A stretch of DNA of 64,000 nucleotides. It comes from Escherichia coli. GTDB taxonomy: Bacteria > Pseudomonadota > Gammaproteobacteria > Enterobacterales > Enterobacteriaceae. A program made the translations under genes and the position numbers. The notes under the pieces are model-generated. The model worked only from the letters and a program-made list of their open reading frames with translations. It ran no database searches and was not told the origin of the DNA. This document shows positions 30,515 through 41,035 of this stretch, one piece after another (within the stretch, counting starts at the first letter, position 1; each line of letters starts with the position of its first letter). The stretch covers positions 1,178,001 through 1,242,000 of the forward strand of contig CP089930.1 in assembly GCA_021307345.1 (NCBI GenBank), given 5' to 3'.

Positions 30515-32806
30515 TTGTCAGAACTACTCTCATTTGCCTTGTTTCTCGCCTCTGTGCTGATCTACGCATGGAAAGCGGGACGTAACACCTGGTGGTTTGC
30601 CGCCACATTAACGGTGCTGGGGCTATTTGTCGTTTTAAATATCACCCTTTTTGCCAGTGACTACTTTACTGGCGATGGCATTAACGACGCGGTTCTCTAT
30701 ACCTTAACCAACAGCCTGACCGGTGCAGGCGTCAGCAAATATATCCTGCCAGGTATTGGCATTGTACTGGCACTGGCAGTCGTTTTCGGTGCACTGGGCT
30801 GGATCCTGCGCCGCCGCCGTCATCATCCGCACCATTTTGGTTACAGCCTTTTGGCGCTCTTGCTGGCACTGGGTTCTGTCGATGCCAGCCCGGCGTTTCG
30901 TCAGATAACGGAACTGGTGAAATCACAGTCACGCGATGGCGATCCGGACTTTGCGGCTTATTATAAAGAACCGTCGAAAACCATTCCTGACCCGAAACTC
31001 AACCTGGTTTATATCTACGGAGAAAGCCTCGAGCGCACCTATTTTGACAACGATGCTTTCCCGGATCTCACGCCTGAATTGGGCGCGCTGAAAAATGAAA
31101 GTCTGGATTTCAGCCACACGCAGCAGTTGCCGGGAACGGACTACACGATTGCGGGCATGGTGGCTTCCCAGTGTGGCATTCCGCTTTTTGCTCCATTTGA
31201 AGGCAACGCTTCTGCATCCGTTTCCAGCTTCTTCCCGCAGAACATCTGTCTGGGCGATATTCTGAAAAACTCGGGTTATCAGAACTATTTCGTACAGGGA
31301 GCCAATCTGCGTTTTGCTGGTAAAGATGTGTTCCTGAAATCACACGGTTTCGACCATTTGTACGGCTCGGAAGAGCTGAAAAGCGTGGTCGCAGACCCAC
31401 ATTATCGCAACGACTGGGGATTCTACGACGATACCGTGCTGGATGAAGCATGGAAAAAATTTGAGGAGCTGTCTCGCTCCGGTCAACGGTTCTCACTGTT
31501 TACCCTGACGGTCGATACCCATCACCCGGATGGTTTTATCTCTCGTACCTGTAATCGCAAAAAATATGATTTTGACGGTAAACCGAACCAGTCATTCAGC
31601 GCGGTAAGTTGCAGCCAGGAGAACATTGCGGCGTTTATCAATAAAATCAAAGCCTCTCCGTGGTTTAAAGATACCGTCATTGTCGTCTCTTCCGACCATC
31701 TGGCGATGAACAACACGGCATGGAAATACCTCAATAAGCAGGATCGCAATAACCTGTTTTTTGTCATCCGTGGCGACAAACCGCAGCAAGAGACGCTGGC
31801 GGTGAAGCGCAACACGATGGATAACGGCGCTACGGTACTGGATATCCTTGGTGGTGATAATTTTATCGGCCTCGGACGCAGTAGCCTTTCTGGTCAGTCA
31901 ATGTCAGAAGTGTTCCTCAACATGAAAGAGAAAGTACTGGCGTGGAAACCGGATATCGTTCGTCTGTGGAAATTCCCCACCGAGATAAAAGAATTTACCA
32001 TCAATCAGAATAAAAATATGATCGCCTTCTCAGGTAGTCATTTCCGTTTGCCGCTGCTGTTGCGGGTTTCAGACAAACGAGTGGAACCACTGCCAGAAAG
32101 TGAATACTCCGCACCACTGCGTTTCCAACTGGCCGATTTCGCCCCACGTGATAATTTCATCTGGGTTGACCGCTGCTACAAAATGGGGCAGTTGTGGGCG
32201 CCGGAACTGGCGCTTTCTACCGACTGGTGTGTTTCACAGGGGCAACTTGGCGGGCAACAAACAGTGCAGCATGTCGATAAGCCAGAATGGAAAGGTAAAA
32301 CGGCATTTAAGGACACGGTCATCGACATGGAACGCTACAAAGGCAATGTCGATACACTGAAGATTGTCGATAACGATATTCGCTACAAAGCAGACAGTTT
32401 CATCTTTAACGTCGCGGGTGCGCCGGAAGAGGTAAAACAGTTTAGCGGGATTTCCCGTCCGGAGTCGTGGGGACGCTGGTCCAACGCACAGCTTGGCGAT
32501 GAAGTGAAAATCGAGTACAAGCATCCGCTGCCGAAGAAATTTGATTTGGTGATTACCGCCAAAGCCTACGGTAATAACGCCAGCCGCCCCATTCCGGTAC
32601 GCGTTGGCAATGAAGAACAAACCATCGTGCTGGGCAACGAAGTAACCACCACTACGCTGTATTTCGATAACCCAACCGATGCCGACACACTGGTGATTGT
32701 GCCGCCGGAACCTGTCGCAACCAACGAGGGGAATATTCTCGGTCACTCGCCGCGTAAACTCGGTATCGGGATGGTGGAAATTAAAGTGGTGGCGCGTGAA
32801 GGGTAA
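30515..32806 (+). CDS. opgB: Phosphoglycerol transferase I (OpgB/MdoB)
   Basis: OpgB is an inner-membrane enzyme with a large periplasmic domain. It transfers phosphoglycerol from phosphatidylglycerol to osmoregulated periplasmic glucans. It has 763 residues from a TTG start at 30515, matching the known length; an ATG 26 codons upstream (30437) is in frame but unlikely. Four transmembrane helices lie in residues about 4-150. The sulfatase/alkaline-phosphatase-type domain follows, with [12 protein letters not shown], the catalytic Thr segment GTDYTIAGM and the metal-binding TVDTHHPDG and VSSDHLAM. It is monocistronic with a REP hairpin at its end. Confidence 0.95.
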   Translation: MSELLSFALFLASVLIYAWKAGRNTWWFAATLTVLGLFVVLNITLFASDYFTGDGINDAVLYTLTNSLTGAGVSKYILPGIGIVLALAVVFGALGWILRRRRHHPHHFGYSLLALLLALGSVDASPAFRQITELVKSQSRDGDPDFAAYYKEPSKTIPDPKLNLVYIYGESLERTYFDNDAFPDLTPELGALKNESLDFSHTQQLPGTDYTIAGMVASQCGIPLFAPFEGNASASVSSFFPQNICLGDILKNSGYQNYFVQGANLRFAGKDVFLKSHGFDHLYGSEELKSVVADPHYRNDWGFYDDTVLDEAWKKFEELSRSGQRFSLFTLTVDTHHPDGFISRTCNRKKYDFDGKPNQSFSAVSCSQENIAAFINKIKASPWFKDTVIVVSSDHLAMNNTAWKYLNKQDRNNLFFVIRGDKPQQETLAVKRNTMDNGATVLDILGGDNFIGLGRSSLSGQSMSEVFLNMKEKVLAWKPDIVRLWKFPTEIKEFTINQNKNMIAFSGSHFRLPLLLRVSDKRVEPLPESEYSAPLRFQLADFAPRDNFIWVDRCYKMGQLWAPELALSTDWCVSQGQLGGQQTVQHVDKPEWKGKTAFKDTVIDMERYKGNVDTLKIVDNDIRYKADSFIFNVAGAPEEVKQFSGISRPESWGRWSNAQLGDEVKIEYKHPLPKKFDLVITAKAYGNNASRPIPVRVGNEEQTIVLGNEVTTTTLYFDNPTDADTLVIVPPEPVATNEGNILGHSPRKLGIGMVEIKVVAREG

Positions 32807-32824
32807 ACACTGACGGATTTACAG

Positions 32825-32856
32825 GTCGGATAAGACGCGTAAACGTCTTATCCGAC
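32825..32856. repeat. Perfect REP-like palindrome after opgB
   Basis: GTCGGATAAGACG GGTTTT-type arms in REP style: the 13-base arm GTCGGATAAGACG (32825-32837) is exactly mirrored by CGTCTTATCCGAC (32844-32856) around a 6-base loop. It lies between the convergent opgB and lgoD and probably protects or ends both transcripts. Confidence 0.85.
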
Positions 32857-32925
32857 CAACAAAACATTATTGATAAATAAAAATAGTGTCCAACACTGCA
32901 TAGCCACTTTACCAGTCACTCATTC

Positions 32926-33948
32926 TCAGAAAGTAACCACGCCCTTAATCAACTCACGATTGTTAATCACATCGCGCTCATAGGTTTCTGCCAGCGTGGC
33001 GAACGGATAGCGATGGGTTAACATCATGTCAGCAGTGATTTTCCCTTCCGCCATCAGCCGCCAGACTTTCGCAAAATCTTCCGGCGTAGCGTTACGGCTA
33101 CCCATTATTGTGGTCTCTTTTTTGTGGAATTCTGGATCAGAGATTTGCAAATCGCCTTTAAACAGGCCGACAAAGACTACCGTGCCACCGTGGCGAATCA
33201 GATTAACAGTGTTATTCATCGCATGTTGGTTACCTGTCGCGTCGATCACTTTCTGCGCCAGAGAGCCGCCAAATTGCGCACGTAGTTGGTCATCAAAATC
33301 TTCTGCGAACGGATCAAGCACGGGCAGCTCCAGACGCCTTATCACATGCTCACGCCGCGCCGGACTGGTATCCACCACCACCACATGTGCGCCATCAACT
33401 TTAGCGATTGCCGCAGCTCCCAAACCGATTGGCCCCGCCCCGACCACCAGCACTTGCTCACCAGGCGCAACTGCCGCGCGACGTACCGCATGAGCACTAA
33501 TGGCGAAGGGTTCAATCAACGCTGCCGCCTGCGGGTCAATGCCATCTGCGGGCAAAATGTTCGCCTCTGGCACGCTTAAATACTCACTAAAACCGCCATC
33601 CTGATGCACGCCAATGACCGAAATGCTTTCACAGCAGTTGGTGCGACCACTTTTACACGCCGGGCATTTCTGGCAGGCAATATAAGGGATCACGGCAACT
33701 TGCTGACCATTTTTGAGATCAGCAATATCTTTACCTAATTCAACAATCTCGCCACATATTTCATGGCCTAACACACGTGGATAACTAAAAAATGGTTGAT
33801 TCCCACCCCAGGCATGAATATCAGTACCACAAATTCCGACAGACTTAATCTTTATCAATACTTCATCGCCACCGGGAATAGGCATTTCATATTGTTTCCA
33901 GACTAATTCTTTCGGTTTCTGGCAAATTAATGTATTTATCTTAGGCAT
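32926..33948 (-). CDS. lgoD: L-galactonate 5-dehydrogenase LgoD
   Basis: LgoD (YjjN) oxidises L-galactonate to D-tagaturonate with NAD, feeding the hexuronate pathway. It has 340 residues, zinc-dependent medium-chain dehydrogenase. Catalytic zinc site: GICGTDIHAWGG and GHEICGEI. Structural zinc: the Cys cluster CQKCPACKSGRTNCC. Rossmann motif: VVGAGPIGLGAA. The start at 33948 gives the K-12 length; the frame is open 5 codons upstream. It is divergent from lgoR. Confidence 0.95.
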   Translation of the reverse strand: MPKINTLICQKPKELVWKQYEMPIPGGDEVLIKIKSVGICGTDIHAWGGNQPFFSYPRVLGHEICGEIVELGKDIADLKNGQQVAVIPYIACQKCPACKSGRTNCCESISVIGVHQDGGFSEYLSVPEANILPADGIDPQAAALIEPFAISAHAVRRAAVAPGEQVLVVGAGPIGLGAAAIAKVDGAHVVVVDTSPARREHVIRRLELPVLDPFAEDFDDQLRAQFGGSLAQKVIDATGNQHAMNNTVNLIRHGGTVVFVGLFKGDLQISDPEFHKKETTIMGSRNATPEDFAKVWRLMAEGKITADMMLTHRYPFATLAETYERDVINNRELIKGVVTF

Positions 33949-34086
33949 AATTCTGCTCTCCATTTTTTGTTGTCTTAGATATCAATGAAAATGAAAAATG
34001 CCAGTGAAATAGAAAATCTATTTTGTGAAAATACACGCATAAAAATGTTTTAAATCGGGTTTTAATAGCGCGACAAGGAGAAAAAT

Positions 34087-35001
34087 ATGAGTCGCTCACA
34101 AAATTTACGCCATAATGTAGTTAACCAGTTTATTGATGAGATGGTATGTGGTCATATCCCTTCCCCACTCCCATCGCAAAGCTCACTAGCGGAAATGTAC
34201 AACGTCAGTCGCACCACGGTGCGTCATGTTCTCAGCCACTTACGCGAATGCGGTGTCCTGACGCAGGTCGGAAATGACCACGTCATCACGCGTAAACCTG
34301 ATCACAACGATGGTTTTGCCTGTCCCGCAGCTTCGATAAGTGAGCAGGATAAAGTATTTGAGCAGTTTTTTTTCACGATGATAAATCAGCGTCAGTTGTT
34401 GCCTGGTGAAACTTTTTCTGAGCTACAACTGGCGCGAGCGGCAGGTGTCAGCTCGATTACGGCAAGAAAATATCTTTTAAAATTATGGTGCTATAACCTC
34501 ACCCAAAGCGAAAAACGCGGTCAGTGGAGGATAAAGCATTTCGATCAATCCTACGCCGAGCAGCTTTTTGAACTGCGCGAAATGTTGGAAACGCGCTCAA
34601 TCCAGCGTTTTCTCACTCTGCCTGATAATGATCCGCGCTGGTTTCAGGTGAAAACCATGCTCGAACGCCACCGAATGCTGCGTGACAACATCGGCAGTAA
34701 TTTTCACACCTTCTCGCAACTGGACAGAGAGTTCCATTCCTTATTGCTTTCAGCCACTGACAATATCTTTTTCAATCAATCCATTGATATTATCTCCGTC
34801 ATCTTCCACTTCCACTATCAATGGGACGAAAACGATCGCAGGCAGCGCAATATTATTGCCATAGATGAGCATATGACTATTCTCAGTGCTTTGGTTTGCC
34901 GCAGCTATGTGGATGCAACGCTTGCACTACGTAACCATTTGAATTCAGCTAAACAAGCGATGATTCGTTCCATCAAGAAGAACAAGCGGTACGTTTATTA
35001 A
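34087..35001 (+). CDS. lgoR: GntR-family regulator LgoR
   Basis: LgoR (YjjM) is needed for growth on L-galactonate and is a GntR/FadR-type regulator of lgoT and lgoD. It has 304 residues. The winged helix-turn-helix is at about 15-70 (SSLAEMYNVSRTTVRHVLSH). Unusually, a second winged-helix-like segment (SELQLARAAGVSSITARKYL) precedes the helical effector domain. A GACAAGGAG ribosome-binding site precedes the ATG. lgoT follows 216 bp later in the same direction. Confidence 0.92.
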   Translation: MSRSQNLRHNVVNQFIDEMVCGHIPSPLPSQSSLAEMYNVSRTTVRHVLSHLRECGVLTQVGNDHVITRKPDHNDGFACPAASISEQDKVFEQFFFTMINQRQLLPGETFSELQLARAAGVSSITARKYLLKLWCYNLTQSEKRGQWRIKHFDQSYAEQLFELREMLETRSIQRFLTLPDNDPRWFQVKTMLERHRMLRDNIGSNFHTFSQLDREFHSLLLSATDNIFFNQSIDIISVIFHFHYQWDENDRRQRNIIAIDEHMTILSALVCRSYVDATLALRNHLNSAKQAMIRSIKKNKRYVY

Positions 35002-35217
35002 ATACAGATTAAAAACAGCAAACTATTAGATTGTGCACGGTTTTATCAAAATATAAACGCCCGAAATTTCCGGCTTACCTATGCTCGCAACCAGTCGACT
35101 ATAAATGTTTTTTGTGAGCGGTAGTGAAATCCTAAAAATTTCATCTGCCATTAATATTAACCCTGCGCAATACATAATTACGCAATAATTAAAATATTAT
35201 AAATACAGGAGTTCGGC

Positions 35218-36579
35218 GTGGAAAAAGAAAATATTACCCTCGATCCGCATTCGTCCTTTCGCTCATCGTCGTCGGTAGATATCCCCGTGCCACCAAATGG
35301 ATTAATTCAACGCAGTCCCCGAATTAAACACATTCAAACCACCGCCATGTTGTTATTATTTATTGCTGCGGTAATAAATTTTCTCGATCGCAGTTCGCTG
35401 TCGGTAGCAAATGTAACTATTCGTGGAGAGCTGGGGTTAAACGCCACCGAGATGGGCGCTTTACTCTCCGTGTTCTCGCTCTCTTATGGGATTGCGCAAT
35501 TGCCCGCTGGCGCACTGCTGGATCGCAAAGGTTCACGTCTGATGTTGGGGCTAGGGATGCTAGTCTGGTCGCTGTTCCAGGCAATGTCTGGCATGGTACA
35601 CAGCTTTACGCAGTTCGTGCTGGTACGTATTGGTATGGGGATCGGTGAGGCTCCCATGAACCCGTGCGGTGTTAAAGTGATTAACGACTGGTACAACATC
35701 AAAGAACGTGGACGTCCGATGGGCTTTTTTAACGCAGCCGCCATCATTGGTGTTGCCATAAGCCCGCCGATTCTGGCGGCGATAATGCTGGCTATCGGCT
35801 GGCGTGGAATGTTTATAACCATCGGCTCACTGGGCATTTTTCTCGCCATCGCCTGGTTTATGCTCTATCGCAACCGCGAGCAGGTGGTGCTGACCGCCGT
35901 TGAACAAACCTATCTCAACGCCGGTAGCGTCAATACCCGCCGCGACCCACTCACTTTTACCGAATGGCGCAGCCTGTTTCGTAACCGCACAATGTGGGGA
36001 ATGATGCTCGGTTTCAGTGGTATCAACTATGCTGCATGGCTGTACATTGCCTGGTTGCCGGGTTACCTGCAAACAGCCTATCATCTGGATTTAAAAAGTA
36101 CGGGCTTGATGGCGGCAATACCTTTCCTGTTCGGTGGGATCGGGATGCTACTCAACGGATATGTAACCGACTGGCTGGTCAAAGGCGGGATGAAGCCGAT
36201 TAAGAACCGTAAGCTCTGTATTGTTACCGGGATGTTCAGTTCAGCCGCCTTTACTCTGGTAGTACCGCAAGCGACAACCCCCATGAGTGCGGTTCTGCTG
36301 ATTGGCATGGCGCTGTTCTGCCTTCACTTTGCCAGTACATCCTGCTGGGGACTGGTTCACGTAGCGGTCGCTTCTCGCATGACCGCGTCAGTGGGCAGTA
36401 TCCAGAACTTTGCCAGCTTCATCTGCGCCTCATTAGCGCCGATTATTACCGGTTTTATTGTCGATACCACTCACTCATTCCGTCTGGCGCTGCTCATCTG
36501 CGGTTGCGTCACCGCAGCAGGCGCGCTGGCGTACATCTTCATAGTACATCAACCCATTAGCGATCCGCATAAAGAGTAA
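35218..36579 (+). CDS. lgoT: L-galactonate transporter LgoT (MFS)
   Basis: LgoT (YjjL) imports L-galactonate by proton symport. It has 453 residues from the GTG at 35218, with AGGAG nine bases upstream. About 12 transmembrane helices begin near residue 45 after a cytoplasmic N-terminus rich in Ser and Pro. MFS motifs are seen as LDRKGSRLMLGLGML after helix 2 and RIGMGIGEAPMNP in helix 4 of the anion-cation symporter family. Identity to K-12 is visibly lower than for its neighbours. A terminator follows directly. Confidence 0.94.
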   Translation: MEKENITLDPHSSFRSSSSVDIPVPPNGLIQRSPRIKHIQTTAMLLLFIAAVINFLDRSSLSVANVTIRGELGLNATEMGALLSVFSLSYGIAQLPAGALLDRKGSRLMLGLGMLVWSLFQAMSGMVHSFTQFVLVRIGMGIGEAPMNPCGVKVINDWYNIKERGRPMGFFNAAAIIGVAISPPILAAIMLAIGWRGMFITIGSLGIFLAIAWFMLYRNREQVVLTAVEQTYLNAGSVNTRRDPLTFTEWRSLFRNRTMWGMMLGFSGINYAAWLYIAWLPGYLQTAYHLDLKSTGLMAAIPFLFGGIGMLLNGYVTDWLVKGGMKPIKNRKLCIVTGMFSSAAFTLVVPQATTPMSAVLLIGMALFCLHFASTSCWGLVHVAVASRMTASVGSIQNFASFICASLAPIITGFIVDTTHSFRLALLICGCVTAAGALAYIFIVHQPISDPHKE

Positions 36580-36588
36580 TCTCCCCTT

Positions 36589-36620
36589 GCCCGATAAGTC
36601 ATCGCTTATCGGGCATTTTT
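36589..36620 (+). terminator. Intrinsic terminator of lgoT
   Basis: GCCCGATAAG TCATCG CTTATCGGGC is a 10-bp perfect stem followed by ATTTTTTG. It starts 10 bp after the lgoT stop, between convergent lgoT and tsr. Confidence 0.95.
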
Positions 36621-36628
36621 TGTGGCAA

Positions 36629-38290
36629 TTAAAACGTTTCCCAGTTATCCCCGCCATCAGCCACTACCGCTTTACGCGACACCACCGGCGTCACCGTTTT
36701 TACCGCCAACGCTTCGCGCTGACGCTGTTGCTCTTGCTGAATACGAAATACAGCCACAGCTTCAGTCAGGCGGCTGGCCTGCTCTTCCAGCGCGGCAGCA
36801 GCAGCGGCTGACTCTTCCACCAGCGCAGCGTTCTGTTGCGTTACCCGGTCCATCTCAACAACCGCTAAACCAACCTGATCGATACCGCGACTCTGCTCAT
36901 CAGAAGCGGAGGCAATTTCGCCCATGATATCGGTCACGCGGGTCACGGCGCTGACAATCTCCGCCATAGTTTCCCCGGCGCTTTCGACGAGTGTCGATCC
37001 GACATCCACTTTGCCAACCGAATCTTCAATCAGACTTTTAATTTCACGCGCCGCCTGGGCGCTACGCTGAGCCAGATTACGCACTTCTCCCGCGACCACC
37101 GCAAAACCACGCCCTTGTTCACCCGCACGCGCTGCTTCGACCGCCGCATTCAAGGCCAGAATATTAGTCTGGAAAGCAATACCGTCGATAACGCTGATAA
37201 TATCGGCGATTTTCTGCGAACTGGTAGATATATCGCGCATAGTTTGTACCACGCTATCGACCACATTACCGCCACGTTGTGCCGTTTCGGAAGCACTTAA
37301 CGCCAGATGGCTTGCCTGTCGCGCGTTCTCGGCATTCTGTTTCACTGTCGCAGTCAATTGCTCCATGCTGGCTGCCGTCTCTTCTAACGAAGCGGCTTGC
37401 TGCTCGGTGCGTGAAGAGAGATCGTTATTACCGGTAGCGATTTCGCTGGCTCCGCTATAGATGGCATTTGCACCATTACGCACATCACCCACGGTACGTA
37501 CCAGTTCACTTTGCATATGGCGCAAACTCTCTGCCAGTTGCCCCACTTCATTGGAGCCATCTACCTCGATCGGTTTCACCAGATCGCCGCCAGCAATATG
37601 ACGAATGTTGTCGATCAGGCGATTCATCGGCGCTACCAGCGACGTTTTAATACCAAACCAGACGACGAAGATGACCGCCAGTACGACGATCAGAACACCC
37701 GCCAGCACCCACATTGCCTGGTTAAAGGCAGCATTATTATCAGCGACGGCGATGTCATAGAGACGATCGTTTTGCTGCATGTACGCCATATACTGCTTCT
37801 CGAAACCGTCCTGATATCCCTGAGTAGGTTGGTCAAAAAACTCGTTGATTTTGCCCGCCCCTAACAACTGGATCAGCTCCGCCAGTGCATTGTGATAGAT
37901 ATCGTAATTACGTTTGATCTCCGTAGCAGCCGCTGTGCTCTGATGCAAGTTACGCGGTAGTGCTTCGTAATCTGCCCAGTCTTTTTCCGCGTGTTTCAAC
38001 GAAATAGTGGCACTCTGCATCAGCTCGGCGACGGTTGAACCGCTGCCAATATTGTTCTGATCCATCATGTAGCGGATACCCGCACGGTTGAGGGTGTTAC
38101 GCGTCTGCAACAACGCAACCCAACTGCCATTTAGCGTAGATTGCTGCTGGCGAATGGTTTGTAAGACGGAGAGATTTTCTTTGTCCTTTTTTAAAGCGTT
38201 AAAGAACAGGCTGCCTGATGTCAGTTGCAAAAGGCCGAAAACGGCCAAAACCAGCAGTAAGCTGGTCACGATCCTGATACGTTTTAACAT
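36629..38290 (-). CDS. tsr: Serine chemoreceptor Tsr
   Basis: Tsr is the methyl-accepting chemotaxis protein for serine, AI-2, oxygen and pH. It has 553 residues, 2 more than K-12. TM1 is about 7-28. The four-helix periplasmic sensor domain has the serine-binding Arg region near [10 protein letters not shown]2 is about 192-212, followed by HAMP. The long cytoplasmic coiled coil carries the hairpin tip with [20 protein letters not shown]. Methylation helices contain the [17 protein letters not shown] type. The CheR/CheB-docking pentapeptide NWETF ends the protein. A FliA promoter lies upstream. Confidence 0.97.
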   Translation of the reverse strand: MLKRIRIVTSLLLVLAVFGLLQLTSGSLFFNALKKDKENLSVLQTIRQQQSTLNGSWVALLQTRNTLNRAGIRYMMDQNNIGSGSTVAELMQSATISLKHAEKDWADYEALPRNLHQSTAAATEIKRNYDIYHNALAELIQLLGAGKINEFFDQPTQGYQDGFEKQYMAYMQQNDRLYDIAVADNNAAFNQAMWVLAGVLIVVLAVIFVVWFGIKTSLVAPMNRLIDNIRHIAGGDLVKPIEVDGSNEVGQLAESLRHMQSELVRTVGDVRNGANAIYSGASEIATGNNDLSSRTEQQAASLEETAASMEQLTATVKQNAENARQASHLALSASETAQRGGNVVDSVVQTMRDISTSSQKIADIISVIDGIAFQTNILALNAAVEAARAGEQGRGFAVVAGEVRNLAQRSAQAAREIKSLIEDSVGKVDVGSTLVESAGETMAEIVSAVTRVTDIMGEIASASDEQSRGIDQVGLAVVEMDRVTQQNAALVEESAAAAAALEEQASRLTEAVAVFRIQQEQQRQREALAVKTVTPVVSRKAVVADGGDNWETF

Positions 38291-38322
38291 GGTTTCTCTT
38301 TTCCTGTTGACCGATAGCAGAA

Positions 38323-38349
38323 TTTTCGGCCTGGAATGAGAAAACTTTA
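38323..38349 (-). promoter_or_regulatory. FliA (sigma-28) promoter of tsr
   Basis: On the minus strand, TAAAGTTT (38349-38342), an 11-bp spacer and GCCGAAAA (38330-38323) match the flagellar sigma consensus TAAAGTTT-N11-GCCGATAA with one mismatch. The -10 box ends 32 bp before the tsr start. Confidence 0.93.
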
Positions 38350-38607
38350 TAGGTAGCGACCTGAAATTGATTAAATTTACCTCACTTTTTTATTTTTGTT
38401 CAAAAATACAATAACCGCGTATTGATATATTTTTCTTTCTTATTTTTCACATTAGCTGTATCTATTTTGAACGTGAGGATATTTGCCAATAGATTAATAT
38501 TATTGGCCAAAATAATATTATCAGTGAGGAAATGGGGTTTTAATATATATAGCATGAATATAATTTTTATATGAGTAACACAACTGAGGGCTAAAAATCG
38601 CTTCGGT

Positions 38608-38623
38608 TGTGATCAATATCACA
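38608..38623. promoter_or_regulatory. CRP site upstream of btsT
   Basis: TGTGATCAATATCACA is a perfect TGTGA-N6-TCACA CRP site centred about 220 bp before the btsT start. Carbon-source control by cAMP-CRP is known for this transporter. Confidence 0.9.
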
Positions 38624-38651
38624 TAAACAACCTTCATAAACCTTGCTCAAT

Positions 38652-38679
38652 ACCGCTCAACCGCAAAACTGACCGCTTA
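38652..38679 (+). promoter_or_regulatory. BtsR (YehT) direct-repeat operator of btsT
   Basis: ACCGCTCA (38652-38659) and ACCGCTTA (38672-38679) form a direct repeat separated by 12 bases. This fits the known BtsR recognition pattern ACC(G/A)CT(C/T)A repeated at about one helical turn. It implies pyruvate-dependent induction of btsT by the BtsS/BtsR two-component system. Confidence 0.85.
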
Positions 38680-38835
38680 CGTCCCTAATTTAACCACTCA
38701 GTTATTTACCTTACTTTACGCGCGCGTAACTCTGGCAACATCACTGCAGGATAGCGGTCAATTTACCTCCTCAAACGCAACGCAAACCTAGAACGGCTTC
38801 GGCCAACTATTAATCAATACATGCCAGGTTTTACT

Positions 38836-40986
38836 ATGGATACTAAAAAGATATTCAAGCACATACCCTGGGTGATTCTTGGAATCATCGGTGCATTCTG
38901 CCTCGCGGTAGTTGCATTACGTCGGGGGGAGCACGTCAGCGCCCTGTGGATCGTGGTCGCCTCTGTGTCGGTGTATCTGGTGGCTTATCGCTACTACAGC
39001 CTATACATCGCCCAGAAAGTGATGAAACTCGACCCCACGCGCGCGACGCCTGCGGTTATTAACAACGACGGTCTGAACTACGTTCCGACCAACCGTTACG
39101 TGTTGTTTGGTCACCACTTCGCCGCTATCGCCGGTGCCGGTCCGCTGGTTGGTCCGGTTCTCGCCGCGCAGATGGGCTACCTGCCAGGTACGCTGTGGCT
39201 GCTGGCGGGGGTGGTGCTGGCCGGTGCGGTACAGGACTTTATGGTGCTGTTTATCTCCTCTCGCCGTAACGGCGCATCTCTCGGTGAGATGATCAAAGAA
39301 GAGATGGGGCCAGTACCAGGAACTATCGCGCTGTTTGGCTGCTTCTTAATCATGATCATCATCCTTGCCGTCCTGGCGCTGATTGTGGTTAAAGCCCTGG
39401 CCGAAAGTCCGTGGGGTGTCTTCACCGTTTGCTCAACCGTGCCGATTGCGCTGTTTATGGGTATCTACATGCGCTTTATCCGTCCGGGGCGTGTGGGTGA
39501 AGTCTCTGTCATTGGTATCGTGCTGCTGGTTGCATCTATCTACTTCGGTGGCGTGATTGCTCACGATCCGTACTGGGGGCCGGCACTGACCTTTAAAGAC
39601 ACCACCATTACCTTCGCGCTGATTGGCTATGCGTTTGTTTCTGCACTGCTGCCGGTGTGGCTGATCCTCGCACCGCGCGACTATCTGGCAACCTTCCTGA
39701 AAATCGGCGTTATCGTCGGCCTGGCGCTGGGTATCGTGGTACTGAACCCGGAACTGAAAATGCCTGCGATGACCCAGTACATTGACGGTACTGGCCCGCT
39801 GTGGAAAGGCGCTCTGTTCCCGTTCCTGTTCATCACCATCGCCTGTGGTGCGGTATCTGGCTTCCACGCACTGATCTCTTCCGGTACGACGCCGAAACTG
39901 CTGGCTAACGAAACCGACGCGCGTTTCATTGGCTACGGCGCAATGCTGATGGAGTCCTTCGTGGCGATTATGGCGCTGGTTGCTGCGTCCATCATCGAAC
40001 CGGGTCTTTACTTCGCGATGAATACCCCGCCTGCGGGTCTCGGCATCACCATGCCTAACCTGCATGAAATGGGTGGCGAGAACGCGCCGATCATCATGGC
40101 GCAGCTGAAAGACGTTACCGCACACGCGGCAGCAACCGTCAGCTCCTGGGGCTTCGTGATTTCGCCAGAGCAGATCCTGCAAACCGCGAAAGACATTGGT
40201 GAACCTTCTGTCCTGAACCGTGCAGGTGGTGCGCCGACGCTGGCGGTAGGTATCGCGCACGTGTTCCACAAAGTGCTGCCGATGGCTGACATGGGCTTCT
40301 GGTATCACTTCGGTATTCTGTTCGAAGCACTGTTCATCCTGACCGCACTGGATGCCGGTACGCGTTCTGGCCGCTTTATGCTGCAAGACCTACTGGGTAA
40401 CTTCATCCCGTTCCTGAAAAAAACCGACTCTCTGGTTGCCGGTATCATCGGTACAGCGGGCTGTGTGGGTCTGTGGGGCTACCTGCTGTATCAGGGCGTG
40501 GTCGATCCGCTGGGCGGCGTTAAGAGCCTGTGGCCGCTGTTCGGTATCTCCAACCAGATGCTGGCAGCCGTGGCGCTGGTACTGGGCACAGTTGTGCTGA
40601 TTAAGATGAAGCGCACCCAATACATCTGGGTAACTGTTGTTCCGGCTGTATGGCTGCTTATCTGCACCACCTGGGCGCTGGGCCTGAAACTGTTCAGCAC
40701 CAACCCGCAGATGGAAGGCTTCTTCTACATGGCAAGCCAGTACAAAGAGAAGATTGCTAACGGTACTGACCTGACGGCGCAGCAGATTGCCAACATGAAC
40801 CACATCGTTGTGAACAACTACACCAACGCGGGTCTGAGTATTCTGTTCCTGATTGTGGTGTACAGCATCATCTTCTACGGTTTCAAAACCTGGCTGAAGG
40901 TGCGTAACAGCGACAAACGTACTGACAAAGAAACGCCGTACGTTCCAATCCCGGAAGGCGGCGTGAAGATCTCTTCGCACCACTAA
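38836..40986 (+). CDS. btsT: Pyruvate/H+ symporter BtsT (YjiY)
   Basis: BtsT is a high-affinity pyruvate transporter of the CstA family. It has 716 residues from the ATG at 38836; an ATG 5 codons upstream (38821) is in frame but would exceed the known length. Some 18 hydrophobic helices span the protein. The conserved family segments GHHFAAIAGAGPLVGPVLAAQ and QDFMVLFISSRRNG are present. The C-terminus is cytoplasmic and ends KISSHH. Identity with K-12 is almost complete. It is followed by a terminator-like hairpin and then yjiX, mirroring the cstA-ybdD arrangement. Confidence 0.96.
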   Translation: MDTKKIFKHIPWVILGIIGAFCLAVVALRRGEHVSALWIVVASVSVYLVAYRYYSLYIAQKVMKLDPTRATPAVINNDGLNYVPTNRYVLFGHHFAAIAGAGPLVGPVLAAQMGYLPGTLWLLAGVVLAGAVQDFMVLFISSRRNGASLGEMIKEEMGPVPGTIALFGCFLIMIIILAVLALIVVKALAESPWGVFTVCSTVPIALFMGIYMRFIRPGRVGEVSVIGIVLLVASIYFGGVIAHDPYWGPALTFKDTTITFALIGYAFVSALLPVWLILAPRDYLATFLKIGVIVGLALGIVVLNPELKMPAMTQYIDGTGPLWKGALFPFLFITIACGAVSGFHALISSGTTPKLLANETDARFIGYGAMLMESFVAIMALVAASIIEPGLYFAMNTPPAGLGITMPNLHEMGGENAPIIMAQLKDVTAHAAATVSSWGFVISPEQILQTAKDIGEPSVLNRAGGAPTLAVGIAHVFHKVLPMADMGFWYHFGILFEALFILTALDAGTRSGRFMLQDLLGNFIPFLKKTDSLVAGIIGTAGCVGLWGYLLYQGVVDPLGGVKSLWPLFGISNQMLAAVALVLGTVVLIKMKRTQYIWVTVVPAVWLLICTTWALGLKLFSTNPQMEGFFYMASQYKEKIANGTDLTAQQIANMNHIVVNNYTNAGLSILFLIVVYSIIFYGFKTWLKVRNSDKRTDKETPYVPIPEGGVKISSHH

Positions 40987-40994
40987 CCGTGTTT

Positions 40995-41025
40995 AGCCCC
41001 GCTTCGGCGGGGCTTTGTTCTTATC
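40995..41025 (+). terminator. Terminator between btsT and yjiX
   Basis: AGCCCCGC TTCG GCGGGGCT (40995-41014) is an 8-bp stem with a stable UUCG tetraloop followed by TTGTTCTT. It lies 9 bp after btsT, so yjiX-yjiA would be expressed by partial read-through. Confidence 0.88.
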
Positions 41026-41035
41026 AGAGTGAACT

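Noticed and set aside
39433-40386. A 317-codon minus-strand frame opposite btsT
   Set aside because: Composition is rich in Arg, His and Gln, as expected from an antisense reading of a membrane-protein gene; there is no ribosome-binding site.
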